From: Thermocatellispora tengchongensis
GTDB lineage: Bacteria > Actinomycetota > Actinomycetes > Streptosporangiales > Streptosporangiaceae
DNA length: 64,000 nucleotides
Assembly: GCF_014202315.1 (NCBI RefSeq)
Contig: NZ_JACHGN010000002.1
Coordinates: 528,306 to 592,305, forward strand
Direction of reading: 5' to 3'
Shown one piece after another: positions 54,678 to 63,194 of the stretch (position 1 is its first letter; every line of letters starts with the position of its first letter). The position numbers were made by a program, and so were the translations under genes. The notes beneath the pieces were generated by a model. It saw nothing but the letters and a program-made list of their open reading frames with translations, searched no databases and had not been told where the DNA came from.

Positions 54678-55949
54678 TCACTGCTGCAGCGACTTGGTGA
54701 TGTCGGCGTCGAGCTGAGGCAGCTTGGCCGGGTCGCCGAACATCGCCTCGCGCGCCAGGCGCAGCCACGGCCCCTGCGGGTCGTTGAAGGTCTGGCCGAA
54801 GCGGGGGGCGTACGGGGTCTGGCCCTTGGCCACCAGCGAGTTGATCAGCACCACCCTCGGGTCGGCGGAGGAGTACTTGTTGTCCGCCAGGTCGGTGCGG
54901 GCCAGCACGTCCTTGTTCTTGGCCATGACCTCGACCTGCGCCTCGTCCGAGACGGTCCAGGAGATGAACTCCCAGGCCGCGTCGGGGTTCCTGGAGGTCG
55001 AGGAGACGCCGATGGAGTCGCCGCCGACGAAGGTGGACTCCCCGCCGTCGGGGCCGGCGATGGCGGTGACGCCGATCTTCATGTCCGCGGGCATGGAGCC
55101 CAGCGTCGTGGACGGCATCGGCATCACGCCGATCTCGCCCTTGGGGAAGAACCCGGTCCAGGTCGGGCCCTGCTCCTCCTTGGCGGTCGGGCCGGTGACG
55201 CCCTTGTCGTACAGGTCGCGCCAGATCGCGAAGACCTCGGTCATCGGCGGCTCGGCGTTGTGCGAGACCGTGCCCTCGGCGTTCATCACCTGGCCGCCCG
55301 CGGCCCAGACCGAGGGCCAGAAGGTGAAGACGTAGCAGCCGCCGCAGTTGCCGCCGAAGAAGGTGCCGTGGACCTTGCCGTCCTCGCCGAGCTTCTCGTC
55401 GATGGTGGTGGCGTGCTCGGCGAACTCCTTCAGCGACTTCGGGCCCTGTTCCGGGTCGAGGCCGGCCTTCTCGTACAGGTCCTTGTTCCAGAACCACACC
55501 GACAGGTCCAGCGTGTGCGGCAGGGTGTGCATGCGCCCGTTCGCGGTGCCGAGCCGCATGTGCGAGGGGGCCAGCGAGCCGGCGTACGGCAGCGCCTTGA
55601 CGCGGTCGGTGATGTCCAGGAACAGGCCCTGGGCGGTGTAGTTGGGCACGAAGATGACGTCGGCGGCGAACACGTCGGGCAGTTGCCTGGCCCCCGCCGC
55701 GGCGGCGATCCGCGGCTGGTAGTTGTCCGTGGGGATGACGGTCAGCTTCACCTGGTTCTTGTGGGTCTTGTTGTAGGCGTCCACCAGCCGCCGGCTCTGC
55801 GCCTGGGTGGCCGCGCGGGTCCACATGGTGATCGTGACGCCGTCCGCGGAGGCCCCGGGCGACTCCTGCCCGGCGCCGCCGCAGGCGGTGAGCCCGACCA
55901 GTGCTGTTAGCGCTAACGCAAGGGCGGGGATTCGCGCACGTGACCGCAT
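54678..55949 (-). CDS. ABC sugar-binding lipoprotein of the arabinofuranoside operon
   Basis: 423 residues, family 1 binding protein. Lipobox LTACGG (Cys about 23) follows a short signal peptide. TITMWTRAATQAQSRRLVDAYNKTH, LPDVFAADVIFVPNYTAQGLFLDITDRV and FFPKGEIGVMPMPSTTL are typical. GGAGAG precedes the ATG. The promoter is strong (TTGACA-N17-TACGTT) with a LacI-type operator on its start site. The signal-peptide codons form a 12-bp palindrome containing TTA and CTA leucine codons. Likely captures arabinofuranose oligosaccharides for the downstream permeases. Confidence 0.9.
   Translation of the reverse strand: MRSRARIPALALALTALVGLTACGGAGQESPGASADGVTITMWTRAATQAQSRRLVDAYNKTHKNQVKLTVIPTDNYQPRIAAAAGARQLPDVFAADVIFVPNYTAQGLFLDITDRVKALPYAGSLAPSHMRLGTANGRMHTLPHTLDLSVWFWNKDLYEKAGLDPEQGPKSLKEFAEHATTIDEKLGEDGKVHGTFFGGNCGGCYVFTFWPSVWAAGGQVMNAEGTVSHNAEPPMTEVFAIWRDLYDKGVTGPTAKEEQGPTWTGFFPKGEIGVMPMPSTTLGSMPADMKIGVTAIAGPDGGESTFVGGDSIGVSSTSRNPDAAWEFISWTVSDEAQVEVMAKNKDVLARTDLADNKYSSADPRVVLINSLVAKGQTPYAPRFGQTFNDPQGPWLRLAREAMFGDPAKLPQLDADITKSLQQ
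55906..55917. promoter_or_regulatory. GTTAGCGCTAAC palindrome inside signal-peptide codons
   Basis: A perfect 12-bp palindrome 32 bases into the binding-protein gene. It forces rare TTA and CTA codons in a GC-rich gene, hinting at selection for a DNA site. The TTAGCGCTAA form is that of LacI/GalR operators. Confidence 0.5.
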
Positions 55950-55993
55950 GGTCTCTCCTCTTCCGGCATCCCCCGAGCCGCACGAAAACTGAA

Positions 55994-56038
55994 GTAAAGG
56001 GTTTTCGGAAACGTAAAAGAAACACGAGGGGGTGTCAA
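55994..56038 (-). promoter_or_regulatory. Importer operon promoter and LacI operator
   Basis: Minus strand: -35 TTGACA (56033-56038), 17-base spacer, -10 TACGTT (56010-56015). CCGAAAACCCTTTAC (55994-56008) then covers the predicted start of transcription. The same motif recurs at 56137-56150 and 57338-57351. Confidence 0.75.
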
Positions 56039-56136
56039 TGACCTGATCGGCCGGGGTCGCCTTGCCGTGCCGTAGCGCTGGGGGATAGGGTCGAGGCGCC
56101 GCCGCCGTGCCGGCGAGAGCAGGAGTGACCATCGCG

Positions 56137-56150
56137 TGAAAAGGATTTCG
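56137..56150. promoter_or_regulatory. LacI-type operator before the regulator gene
   Basis: TGAAAAGGATTTCG; its reverse complement CGAAATCCTTTTCA matches CGAAAACCTTTTAG at 57338 in 11 of 14 positions. It overlaps the AAAGGA ribosome-binding site of the LacI gene, so binding would also block that gene (autoregulation). Confidence 0.65.
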
Positions 56151-56154
56151 CCCC

Positions 56155-57189
56155 ATGGCCGGTAGGCGGTCGCGCCCGGTGACCATCAGTGACGTGGCCT
56201 CCCTCGCCGGGGTGTCCATCGCCACCGTGTCCAAGGCGCTCAACGGCAAGGAGAAGGTCAAGGCCGAGACCCGCGAGCGGGTGCTCGCCGCCGCCGAGCA
56301 GCTCTCCTTCCGGCCCAACGCGCTCGCCCGCAGCCTGCTCGCGGGCCAGACCCGCACGGTCGGGCTGCTCACCAGCGACAGCGTCGGCCGCTTCGGCATC
56401 CCGGTGCTGCTCGGGGCCGAGGACGCCTTCGGCGCCGGCGAGATGGCGGTCATGCTCTGCGACGCGCGCGGCGACGCCATCCGCGAGCAGCACTACATCC
56501 GCACCCTGCTGGCCCGCCGGGTGGACGGCCTGATCGTGGTCGGCGAGAGCACCGACCCGCGCCCGTCCATCAGCCGCGACCTGCCGGTCCCCGTGGTCTA
56601 CGCCTACGCGCCCTCCGACGACCCCGACGACGTCTCCTTCATCCCCGACGACGTCGGCGGCGCGATGCTGGCCGTGCGCCACCTGCTGGCCACCGGGCGG
56701 CGCCGGATCGCGCACATCACCGGCCCCACCCACTACAAGGCCGCCACCGACCGGGCCGAGGGCGTGCGGCGGGTGCTCGCCGAGGCGGGCCTGGAGCAGG
56801 TGGGCGAGACCCTGTACGGCGCGTGGTCGCAGCGGTGGGGCCGGCAGGCCGCCGAGATGCTGCTGATGACGCATCCCGAGGTGGACGCGGTGTTCTGCGG
56901 CAGCGACCAGATAGCCGCCGGGTTCATCGAGACCGCCAGGGAGCGCGGGCGCAGCCTGCCCGCCGACATCGCCGTGGTCGGCTACGACGACTGGGAGGTG
57001 CTGTCGGCCGAGACGAGGCCCCTGCTGACCAGCGTCAACCCCAACCTGGAGCGCCTGGGCCACACCGCCGCGCAGCACCTGTTCGCCGCCATCGACGGCA
57101 AGGCCACGCCGGGCGTCCACGCGATGCCCTGCCAGCTCGTGATCCGCGACTCCACGGCCCCGCCCCCGGCCCCCGCTCCGAGGGACTGA
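56155..57189 (+). CDS. LacI-family regulator of the arabinofuranoside system
   Basis: 344 residues. HTH: VTISDVASLAGVSIATVSKALNGKEKVKAETRERVLAAAEQLSFRPNALARSLLAGQTRTVGLL, followed by the periplasmic-binding-protein-like effector domain with VDGLIVVGEST, FIPDDVGGAMLAVRHLLATGRRRIAHITGP, DAVFCGSDQIAAGFIETA and IAVVGYDDWEVLSAETRPLLTSVNPNLERLGHTAA. TTGCCG-N18-TAGGGT (56062-56091) is its likely promoter. It diverges from the importer operon and precedes the secreted glycosidases; matching operators at all three promoters make it their probable repressor. Confidence 0.92.
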   Translation: MAGRRSRPVTISDVASLAGVSIATVSKALNGKEKVKAETRERVLAAAEQLSFRPNALARSLLAGQTRTVGLLTSDSVGRFGIPVLLGAEDAFGAGEMAVMLCDARGDAIREQHYIRTLLARRVDGLIVVGESTDPRPSISRDLPVPVVYAYAPSDDPDDVSFIPDDVGGAMLAVRHLLATGRRRIAHITGPTHYKAATDRAEGVRRVLAEAGLEQVGETLYGAWSQRWGRQAAEMLLMTHPEVDAVFCGSDQIAAGFIETARERGRSLPADIAVVGYDDWEVLSAETRPLLTSVNPNLERLGHTAAQHLFAAIDGKATPGVHAMPCQLVIRDSTAPPPAPAPRD

Positions 57190-57208
57190 GCCCCCGAAAG
57201 CCTTTTCG

Positions 57209-57226
57209 GCCCTGGATGGGCTTTTT
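57209..57226 (+). terminator. Intrinsic terminator after LacI gene
   Basis: GCCC-TGGAT-GGGC followed by TTTTT, 20 bases after the stop codon. One of the few hairpins here with a clear U-tract. A further CCGAAAGCCTTTTCGG just before it resembles the LacI operator and may also be bound. Confidence 0.85.
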
Positions 57227-57307
57227 CGTTCCCGCCCGGAGGTTCGTTTCCGCAGCATGCGGCCGTTCCGGCCGATGACCGGGGTGTTTCTCCGGTATTT
57301 CCGCATC

Positions 57308-57351
57308 TTGACAGCCTTCCTGGGCGCGGTACCGTGGCGAAAACCTTTTAG
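57308..57351 (+). promoter_or_regulatory. GH43 operon promoter and LacI operator
   Basis: TTGACA (57308-57313), 16-base spacer, TACCGT (57330-57335). CGAAAACCTTTTAG (57338-57351) covers the predicted +1. This is the cleanest copy of the LacI-type motif. Confidence 0.75.
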
Positions 57352-57477
57352 TTCGCTTCGGACATCCCGGGGCGCGGGGGAGCCATCGCAGCGGCTCCCC
57401 CGTGCCGCCGCATGGGGCCGGCCGTACCACGCACGCCATCACGTGCCGGCCGCCATCCACCCCCCAGGAAGGACCCC

Positions 57478-58866
57478 ATGATCCGATCAGCCCCGAGGAT
57501 CCTGGCCCTGGCCGTAGCGCTCGGCCTGCTCCCCGCCCTCGCGCCGCCCGCGTCCGCCGCGGCGCCGATCACGACCGCCGTCTACACCGCCGACCCGGCC
57601 GCGCTCGTGGCCGGGGACACCCTCTACCTGTACACCGGCCACGACGAGGCCCCCGCGGGCGGCACCGGCTTCGTCATGCGCGACTGGCACGTCTTCAGCT
57701 CCACCGACGCCACCACCTTCACCGGCCACGGCGCCAAGCTGTCCGTCTCCAGCTTCCCCTGGGCGGGCGCGGACGCCTGGGCCGGCGAGGTGGAACGCGG
57801 CCCCGACGGCCGCTACTACTGGTACGTCTCGGTCAACGGCAACGGCCCCGGCTGGATGAACATCGGCGTCGCGGTCGGCGACAGCCCGCTCGGCCCGTTC
57901 ACCGACGCCAAGGGCGGCCCGCTGATCAGCGACGACACCCCCGGCTCCGCGCCCCTCAACATCGACCCGACCGTCTTCGTGGACGACGACGGCCAGGTCT
58001 ACATGTACTGGGGGTCCTACTGGGGCCTGCGCGCGGCCAGGCTCCGCCCCGACATGGTCACCCTCGACGGCCCGGTGATCACCCCGCAGGGCGTGTCGAA
58101 CTTCTGGGAGGCGCCCTGGATGTTCAAGCGCGACGGCGTCTACTACCTGGCCTACGCCGCCAACGACTCGGGCTGCTCGCCGCCGAACCACGCCTGCGTG
58201 CGGTACGCCACCGCGAGCAGCCCGCTCGGCCCGTGGACCCACCGCGGCGTGGTGCTCGACCCGGTCAGCTCCACCACCAACCACCCGGCGATCATCGAGT
58301 TCAAGGGCCAGTGGTACATGGTCTACCACAACGCCGCGGCCCCCGGAGGCGGTGACTTCCGCCGCTCGGTCACGCTGGACAAGCTCTACTGGAACCCCGA
58401 CGGCACGATGCGGAAGGTCGTGCAGACCACCGGCGGCGGCGCGAACCTGGCGCTCACCGCCACGCCGTACACCTCCTACGTCTCCCCGTGGGAGACGCTC
58501 GGCGCGATCAACGACGGCCACCGGCCCGCGAGCTCCGCCGACCGCGGCCACGGCGCGTACGGCAACTGGGACCACCAGGGCACCGAGTGGATCGAGTACC
58601 GCTGGCCTGCTCCGCAGACCGTGCGCAGCGTGGAGACCTACTGGTTCGACGACGACCTCGGCATCGACCTGCCCGCCTCCTGCCAGGTGCAGTACTGGAA
58701 CGGCGGCGCGTACGTCCCCGTGCCCGGCCAGGCGGCGTGCGGCGTGGCCGCCGACACCTTCAACGTCACCGCCTTCCCGGCGGTCACCACGACCAGGCTC
58801 AGGCTGAGCATCACCTCCAGACCCGGCCACTCCACCGGCGTACTCGAATGGCGGGCCCTGTCATGA
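57478..58866 (+). CDS. Secreted GH43 glycosidase with discoidin-type module
   Basis: 462 residues: signal peptide to about residue 28 (PPASAAAP), a five-bladed GH43 propeller (about 30-320) and a C-terminal discoidin/F5-8C-like module (about 325-462). Family features include IDPTVFVDDDGQVYMYWGSYWG (pKa-modulating Asp), NFWEAPWMFKRDGVYYLAYA (likely acid Glu) and NHPAIIEFKGQWYMVYHN. Activity is probably alpha-L-arabinofuranosidase or endo-arabinanase-like. GGAAGGA before the ATG. Its stop overlaps the next gene's start as ATGA. Promoter carries a LacI operator. Confidence 0.88.
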   Translation: MIRSAPRILALAVALGLLPALAPPASAAAPITTAVYTADPAALVAGDTLYLYTGHDEAPAGGTGFVMRDWHVFSSTDATTFTGHGAKLSVSSFPWAGADAWAGEVERGPDGRYYWYVSVNGNGPGWMNIGVAVGDSPLGPFTDAKGGPLISDDTPGSAPLNIDPTVFVDDDGQVYMYWGSYWGLRAARLRPDMVTLDGPVITPQGVSNFWEAPWMFKRDGVYYLAYAANDSGCSPPNHACVRYATASSPLGPWTHRGVVLDPVSSTTNHPAIIEFKGQWYMVYHNAAAPGGGDFRRSVTLDKLYWNPDGTMRKVVQTTGGGANLALTATPYTSYVSPWETLGAINDGHRPASSADRGHGAYGNWDHQGTEWIEYRWPAPQTVRSVETYWFDDDLGIDLPASCQVQYWNGGAYVPVPGQAACGVAADTFNVTAFPAVTTTRLRLSITSRPGHSTGVLEWRALS

Positions 58867-61800
58867 GAAGGATCGCAGCCGCCCTGCTCCTGCTCGCGGG
58901 GCTCCTCACCGCCGCGCCCGCGGCGCACGCCGACCAGACCATCGGCTACCCCACCTTCAGCGGGCCGGCCGTGCCGAACCCGCCCGGCTCCTACACCACC
59001 GGCGACATGATGCGGGCCATCTACGACGCCGAGAGCTCCGGCACCGACTTCTGGATGGACCGGCTGCTCGCCCGGACCGGCAACGACCCGGCCGGCACCT
59101 GGCTGATGACCCGGGGCCGCGCCCTGTTCATGAAGACCCACAGGCCCGGCACCCTCGGCTTCGCCGGGCAGGCGGCGTACTGGGAGAGCATCAGCGACGC
59201 CAACGCCTACACCATCGCCATCACGCCCGGCACGTTCACCGAGCAGGTCGGTCAGCGCCGGCAGGCGCCCAGCCACTGGCGCAGCGTCCACACCAGCGGC
59301 TCGATCACCGTCACCCAGACCAAGTTCATCACCCACAACAACGTCGCGGTGACCAACCTGTCGATCGCCAACGGCGGCGCGTCCCCGGCCACGCTGCAGC
59401 TTCGGGCCACCTCCCCGTACGCCGCCTCGGGCAGCGGCGCCGAGCTGACCGGCCAGGTCAACGCCTACAACAACCTCACCACCCTCTACCCGCGGCTGAC
59501 CGGGGACGGGTTCACCGCCGCCAACGGCGGGCTCAACCGCTCGGTCACCGTCGCGCCCGGCGCCACCGTGACCGCCAAGGTCGTCATGGGCTTCGTCACC
59601 ACCGAGATCCCCGAGTCGCTGACGGAGTACCAGGCGTACGCCGGCTACTCCGCCGCCACCGCGTTCGCGACCCACGTGCGGGCCTACAACCTGTGGTGGG
59701 CGCAGAACGTGCCCTACATCGACGTGCCCGAGCCCGCGATCAAGAAGAACATCTACTACCGCTGGTGGCTGATGCGCTACAACCACCTCGACGCGGACAT
59801 CCCCGGGCAGACCTTCCAGTTCCCCACCTCGATGGAGGGGGTGCTGGGCTACAACAACGCCATCGTGCTCACCCAGCCCATGCACATCGACGACCTGAAG
59901 TACCTGCGCAACCCGGTGTGGTCGTACGGGCCGTGGCTGTCGGTGGGACAGGTCTCCAGGAACGGCCGCTTCGTCGACAACCCGGGCGATCCGGAGAACT
60001 GGTCCAACAGCTACACCCAGTACATCGCCGAGGCGGCCTGGAAGAGCTACCAGATCCACGGCGGGCAGCCCGGAATCGTGGAGAACCTCGCCCGCTACGC
60101 CGAGCAGGACGTCAAGGGCCAGCTCGCCCACTACGACCACGACGGCGACAAGGTCATCGAGTACGACTGGGGCGCGCTGACCGGCAACGACGCCGACGCG
60201 GTGTCGTTCCACTGGCGCTCCGGGTGGCTGGACCGGGCCGAGGGCGCCTACCAGTACAGCGGGGCGCGGGCCGCCGCCCAGGCGTACGCGCTGCTCGGCG
60301 ACACCGCCAAGGCGAACGAGATGAACACCCTGGCCACCGGCATCGGCAACGCCCTGGTCAGCGTGCTGTGGAACCCCGACCGGCGGCTGTTCGAGCACCG
60401 GCACGTCTCCAGCGACGAGTGGGTGCCCTGGAAGGAGATCAACAACTACTACCCGTTCGCGGTCGGCGCGGTGCCGGACACGGCGACGTACAAGCAGGCG
60501 CTGCGGCTGTTCGACGACCCGGCCGAGTACCCGATCTTCCCGTTCTACACCGCCAACCAGCGCGACAAGGCGGCCTCGGGCACCGGCAGCAACAACTTCT
60601 CCACCATCAACTCCACGGTGCAGTTCCGCCTGCTGTCCTCGGTGCTGCGGAACTACCCCAACGAGTGGATCGACGCCGAGTGGTACAAGAAGCTGCTGTA
60701 CTGGAACGCCTGGGCGCAGTACATCGGCGGCAACACCCAGTGGCCCGACGCCAACGAGTTCTGGGCCGACTGGAACGGCAGCAGCATCCAGTACCGCTCC
60801 TGGATCCACCACAACATCCTCGGCAGCAGCAACTGGACCGTGATCGAGGACGTCGCCGGCCTGCGCCCGCGCACCGACGCCCGCGTGGAGCTCAGCCCGA
60901 TCGACATCGGCTGGAGCCACTTCACCGTCAACAACCTGCGCTACCGCAACAGCGACCTGACCATCGTCTGGGACGACCCGGCCGACGGCGTCGCCCGCTA
61001 CGGCGGCGTGCCGGAGGGTTACTCGATCTACGTCAACGGCGTGCGGCGGGCGACGATCGACCGGCTCGCGCCGATGACGTACGACCCGGCCACCGGCGCC
61101 GTGACCACCACGGCCACGGTCCTGTTCAGCTCGGCCGCGCCGGGCATGCAGGCCCCGGCGCAGGTGGCGCACACCGACGCCCGCATGGTGGACATGCTGG
61201 CCAAGGCCGGCGTCGATCTGACCGCCCGGCTGACCAACCTGGCCAGGATCGGCACGGCCTCGGCCTCGCACACCGGCTCGGGCACCAGCGTGGGCGGGGC
61301 CCGCGACGGCTTCCCGATCAACGAGCCGTTCTGGGGCGCGGGCGGCTCGCCCAACGGCCAGGACTGGTACGAGATCGACTTCGGCTCGCCGCAGACCTTC
61401 AACGAGGTCTGGCTCCACTTCCGCGACACCCGCCCGGCCAGCGGGACCTACCGGGCGCCGTCGGCGTACGACATCCAGTACTGGAACGGCTCCTCCTGGG
61501 CCACCGTGAGCGGCCAGGTGAAGTCGCCGGCGACTCCGCGCGCCAACTTCAACAAGGTCATCTTCGCCCCGGTGACGGCGCAGCGGGTGAGGATGCTCGC
61601 CACCAACGCCTCGGGCGCGAAGACCGGCCTGACCGAGATCAAGATCTTCAACCGGGGAGGTGCGCAACCGCCGGCCAACCGCGCCCTGTCGGCCACGGCC
61701 TCGTGCTCCTACACCTCGTCCTGGGAGAGCTGCGCGGCCGTCAACAACGGCGACGAGCCGGCCGCCTCGAACATCCCCGGCCCGAACCAAGGCACACGCT

Positions 61801-62111
61801 GGGGCACCTGGCCCCAGACCGGCCAGCACTGGGCGGATCTGACCTGGTCCACCGCGCAGACCCTGAACCGGGCCGAGGTGTACTTCTTCGACGACGACCA
61901 GGGGATCGACATGCCGTCGTCGTGGAAGCTGCAGTACTGGAACGGCAGCGCGTACGCGGACGTGCCGGGCGCGGGCGCGTACACACTGGCCAAGGACCAG
62001 TACAACACCGTCACCTTCACCCCCGTGACGACCACCCGGCTGCGGGTCCTGCTCACCGGCACCGGCGCGTCGTCCGTGGGCCTGCTGGAGGTCAAGGCGT
62101 ACGGCCCCTGA
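58863..62111 (+). CDS. Secreted MGH1/GH63-like glycosidase with two discoidin modules
   Basis: 1082 residues. Signal peptide to about 23 (AAHAD), an N-terminal beta-sandwich (about 30-260), an (alpha/alpha)6 barrel (about 285-690) with YYRWWLMRYNHLDAD, FPTSMEGVLGYNNAIVL, DWGALTGNDADAVSFHWRSGWLDRAEGAYQYSG and NEFWADWNGSSIQYRSWIHHN typical of mannosylglycerate-hydrolase-like/GH63-related enzymes, then two discoidin modules (about 789-925 and 936-1082). Exact substrate unknown; the context suggests an arabinose-containing plant glycan. Translationally coupled to the GH43 gene. The last module closely matches that of the GH43 protein. Confidence 0.83.
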   Translation: MRRIAAALLLLAGLLTAAPAAHADQTIGYPTFSGPAVPNPPGSYTTGDMMRAIYDAESSGTDFWMDRLLARTGNDPAGTWLMTRGRALFMKTHRPGTLGFAGQAAYWESISDANAYTIAITPGTFTEQVGQRRQAPSHWRSVHTSGSITVTQTKFITHNNVAVTNLSIANGGASPATLQLRATSPYAASGSGAELTGQVNAYNNLTTLYPRLTGDGFTAANGGLNRSVTVAPGATVTAKVVMGFVTTEIPESLTEYQAYAGYSAATAFATHVRAYNLWWAQNVPYIDVPEPAIKKNIYYRWWLMRYNHLDADIPGQTFQFPTSMEGVLGYNNAIVLTQPMHIDDLKYLRNPVWSYGPWLSVGQVSRNGRFVDNPGDPENWSNSYTQYIAEAAWKSYQIHGGQPGIVENLARYAEQDVKGQLAHYDHDGDKVIEYDWGALTGNDADAVSFHWRSGWLDRAEGAYQYSGARAAAQAYALLGDTAKANEMNTLATGIGNALVSVLWNPDRRLFEHRHVSSDEWVPWKEINNYYPFAVGAVPDTATYKQALRLFDDPAEYPIFPFYTANQRDKAASGTGSNNFSTINSTVQFRLLSSVLRNYPNEWIDAEWYKKLLYWNAWAQYIGGNTQWPDANEFWADWNGSSIQYRSWIHHNILGSSNWTVIEDVAGLRPRTDARVELSPIDIGWSHFTVNNLRYRNSDLTIVWDDPADGVARYGGVPEGYSIYVNGVRRATIDRLAPMTYDPATGAVTTTATVLFSSAAPGMQAPAQVAHTDARMVDMLAKAGVDLTARLTNLARIGTASASHTGSGTSVGGARDGFPINEPFWGAGGSPNGQDWYEIDFGSPQTFNEVWLHFRDTRPASGTYRAPSAYDIQYWNGSSWATVSGQVKSPATPRANFNKVIFAPVTAQRVRMLATNASGAKTGLTEIKIFNRGGAQPPANRALSATASCSYTSSWESCAAVNNGDEPAASNIPGPNQGTRWGTWPQTGQHWADLTWSTAQTLNRAEVYFFDDDQGIDMPSSWKLQYWNGSAYADVPGAGAYTLAKDQYNTVTFTPVTTTRLRVLLTGTGASSVGLLEVKAYGP

Positions 62112-62141
62112 CCCCCTGACCCGTGCGGGCGGCGCCCGTCT

Positions 62142-62164
62142 GCCTCGGCCGTCCACGCCGAGGC
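62142..62164. terminator. Hairpin between convergent genes
   Basis: GCCTCGGC (62142-62149), seven-base loop, GCCGAGGC (62157-62164), 30 bases after the glycosidase stop and before the end of the XRE gene. No U-tract; likely two-way terminator. Confidence 0.55.
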
Positions 62165-62219
62165 GCGGGAGCCGCCCGCCGTCCACACCGCCGGGAGGAT
62201 GACCTGCCCGGCATGAGGG

Positions 62220-63083
62220 TCAGCCGCCGGCCAGCCGAGCCCCCTCGCCGGTGAAGCGCTCCCGGCCCAGCACGGCCAGCAGCCGCAGCTTCTCGTGGCC
62301 CTCGGTGCGCGGGGGAGCGGTCAGCACGAGCAGCGCCTGCGACTGGTCCTCGGTGAACAGCACCTGGCAGTCCAGCTCGATCGGGCCGAGTTCGGGATGG
62401 ATGAGAACCTTGTGGTCCGCGAAGCGCTTGGCGACCTCGTGCCGTTCCCACAGCTCGGCGAACTCCGGGCTCGCCTTCTGCAGCGCCCGCACCAGCTCGC
62501 CGGCCCGCGACTGCGGGCCCATCGTTCCGTACGCCGCGCGCAGGTTCGCGACCTGGGCCCGGCTCTGCCTGTCGTGGTCGTACTCGGGGTAGCGCAGCCG
62601 CTCGGCGGGATCGGTGAACCACCGGTAGATCTCACTGCGGGCCAGGCCGGTGTAGCCGGACTTGTCGCCGAGCAGGGCCTCGGCCATCCGGTTCTGCACC
62701 AGCGTCTCGCCCAGGTTGGACAGGATGAGCGCCGGGGTGTCGTCCAGGCGGTCCAGCACCCGCATCAGCGCCGGGGCGACGTGGGAGGCGTCGGCCACCG
62801 ACGCCGGGGCGTTGCGGCCCGCCACCTGGAACAGGTAGTCGCGCTCGTCGCTGGTCAGCCGCAGCGCGCGGGCGAGCGAGGCGAGCAACTGCTCGCTGGG
62901 CTGCGGGCCGCGCCGCTGTTCGAGCCGCGTGTAGTAGTCGGCCGACATCGCGGCGAGCGACGCCACCTCCTCGCGCCGCAGCCCGGGGGCCCGGCGGCGC
63001 GCCCCCGCGGGAAGCCCCACGTCCTCCGGCCGCAGCGCCTCACGCCGGTGACGCAGGAAGTCGGCGAGCGCTCCTTTGTCCAT
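62220..63083 (-). CDS. XRE regulator with MmyB-like ligand domain
   Basis: 287 residues. HTH at about 8-75: LADFLRHRREALRPEDVGLPAGARRRAPGLRREEVASLAAMSADYYTRLEQRRGPQPSEQLLASLARAL, the characteristic long HTH_31 form, followed by the MmyB-like PAS-type domain with ILSNLGETLVQNRMAEALLGD and EIYRWFTDPAERLRYPEYDHDRQSRAQVANLRAAYG. Such regulators usually control the adjacent SDR gene. ATG at 63083 has GATACT about seven bases upstream and no ribosome-binding site, so a leaderless start is likely. Confidence 0.88.
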   Translation of the reverse strand: MDKGALADFLRHRREALRPEDVGLPAGARRRAPGLRREEVASLAAMSADYYTRLEQRRGPQPSEQLLASLARALRLTSDERDYLFQVAGRNAPASVADASHVAPALMRVLDRLDDTPALILSNLGETLVQNRMAEALLGDKSGYTGLARSEIYRWFTDPAERLRYPEYDHDRQSRAQVANLRAAYGTMGPQSRAGELVRALQKASPEFAELWERHEVAKRFADHKVLIHPELGPIELDCQVLFTEDQSQALLVLTAPPRTEGHEKLRLLAVLGRERFTGEGARLAGG

Positions 63084-63128
63084 ATGCCCAGTATCCACCG
63101 TGTGCCCGAGGGAGGGGGCGGCCAGCCA

Positions 63129-63143
63129 GGGATCGCCGATCCC
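63129..63143. promoter_or_regulatory. GGGATC-GCC-GATCCC operator candidate
   Basis: Perfect six-base arms around GCC in the 111-base divergent region between the XRE and SDR genes. Good candidate for the site through which the XRE protein controls both. Confidence 0.55.
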
Positions 63144-63194
63144 CCGATAGGCGCTCTCTGCACCCGCCGCGGCCCTCCGCCCAGACTTGTGGCC

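Noticed and set aside
58638-62186. 1182-codon minus-strand open frame opposite the glycosidase
   Set aside because: Antisense to a gene with clear signal peptide and domains; no independent start signals.
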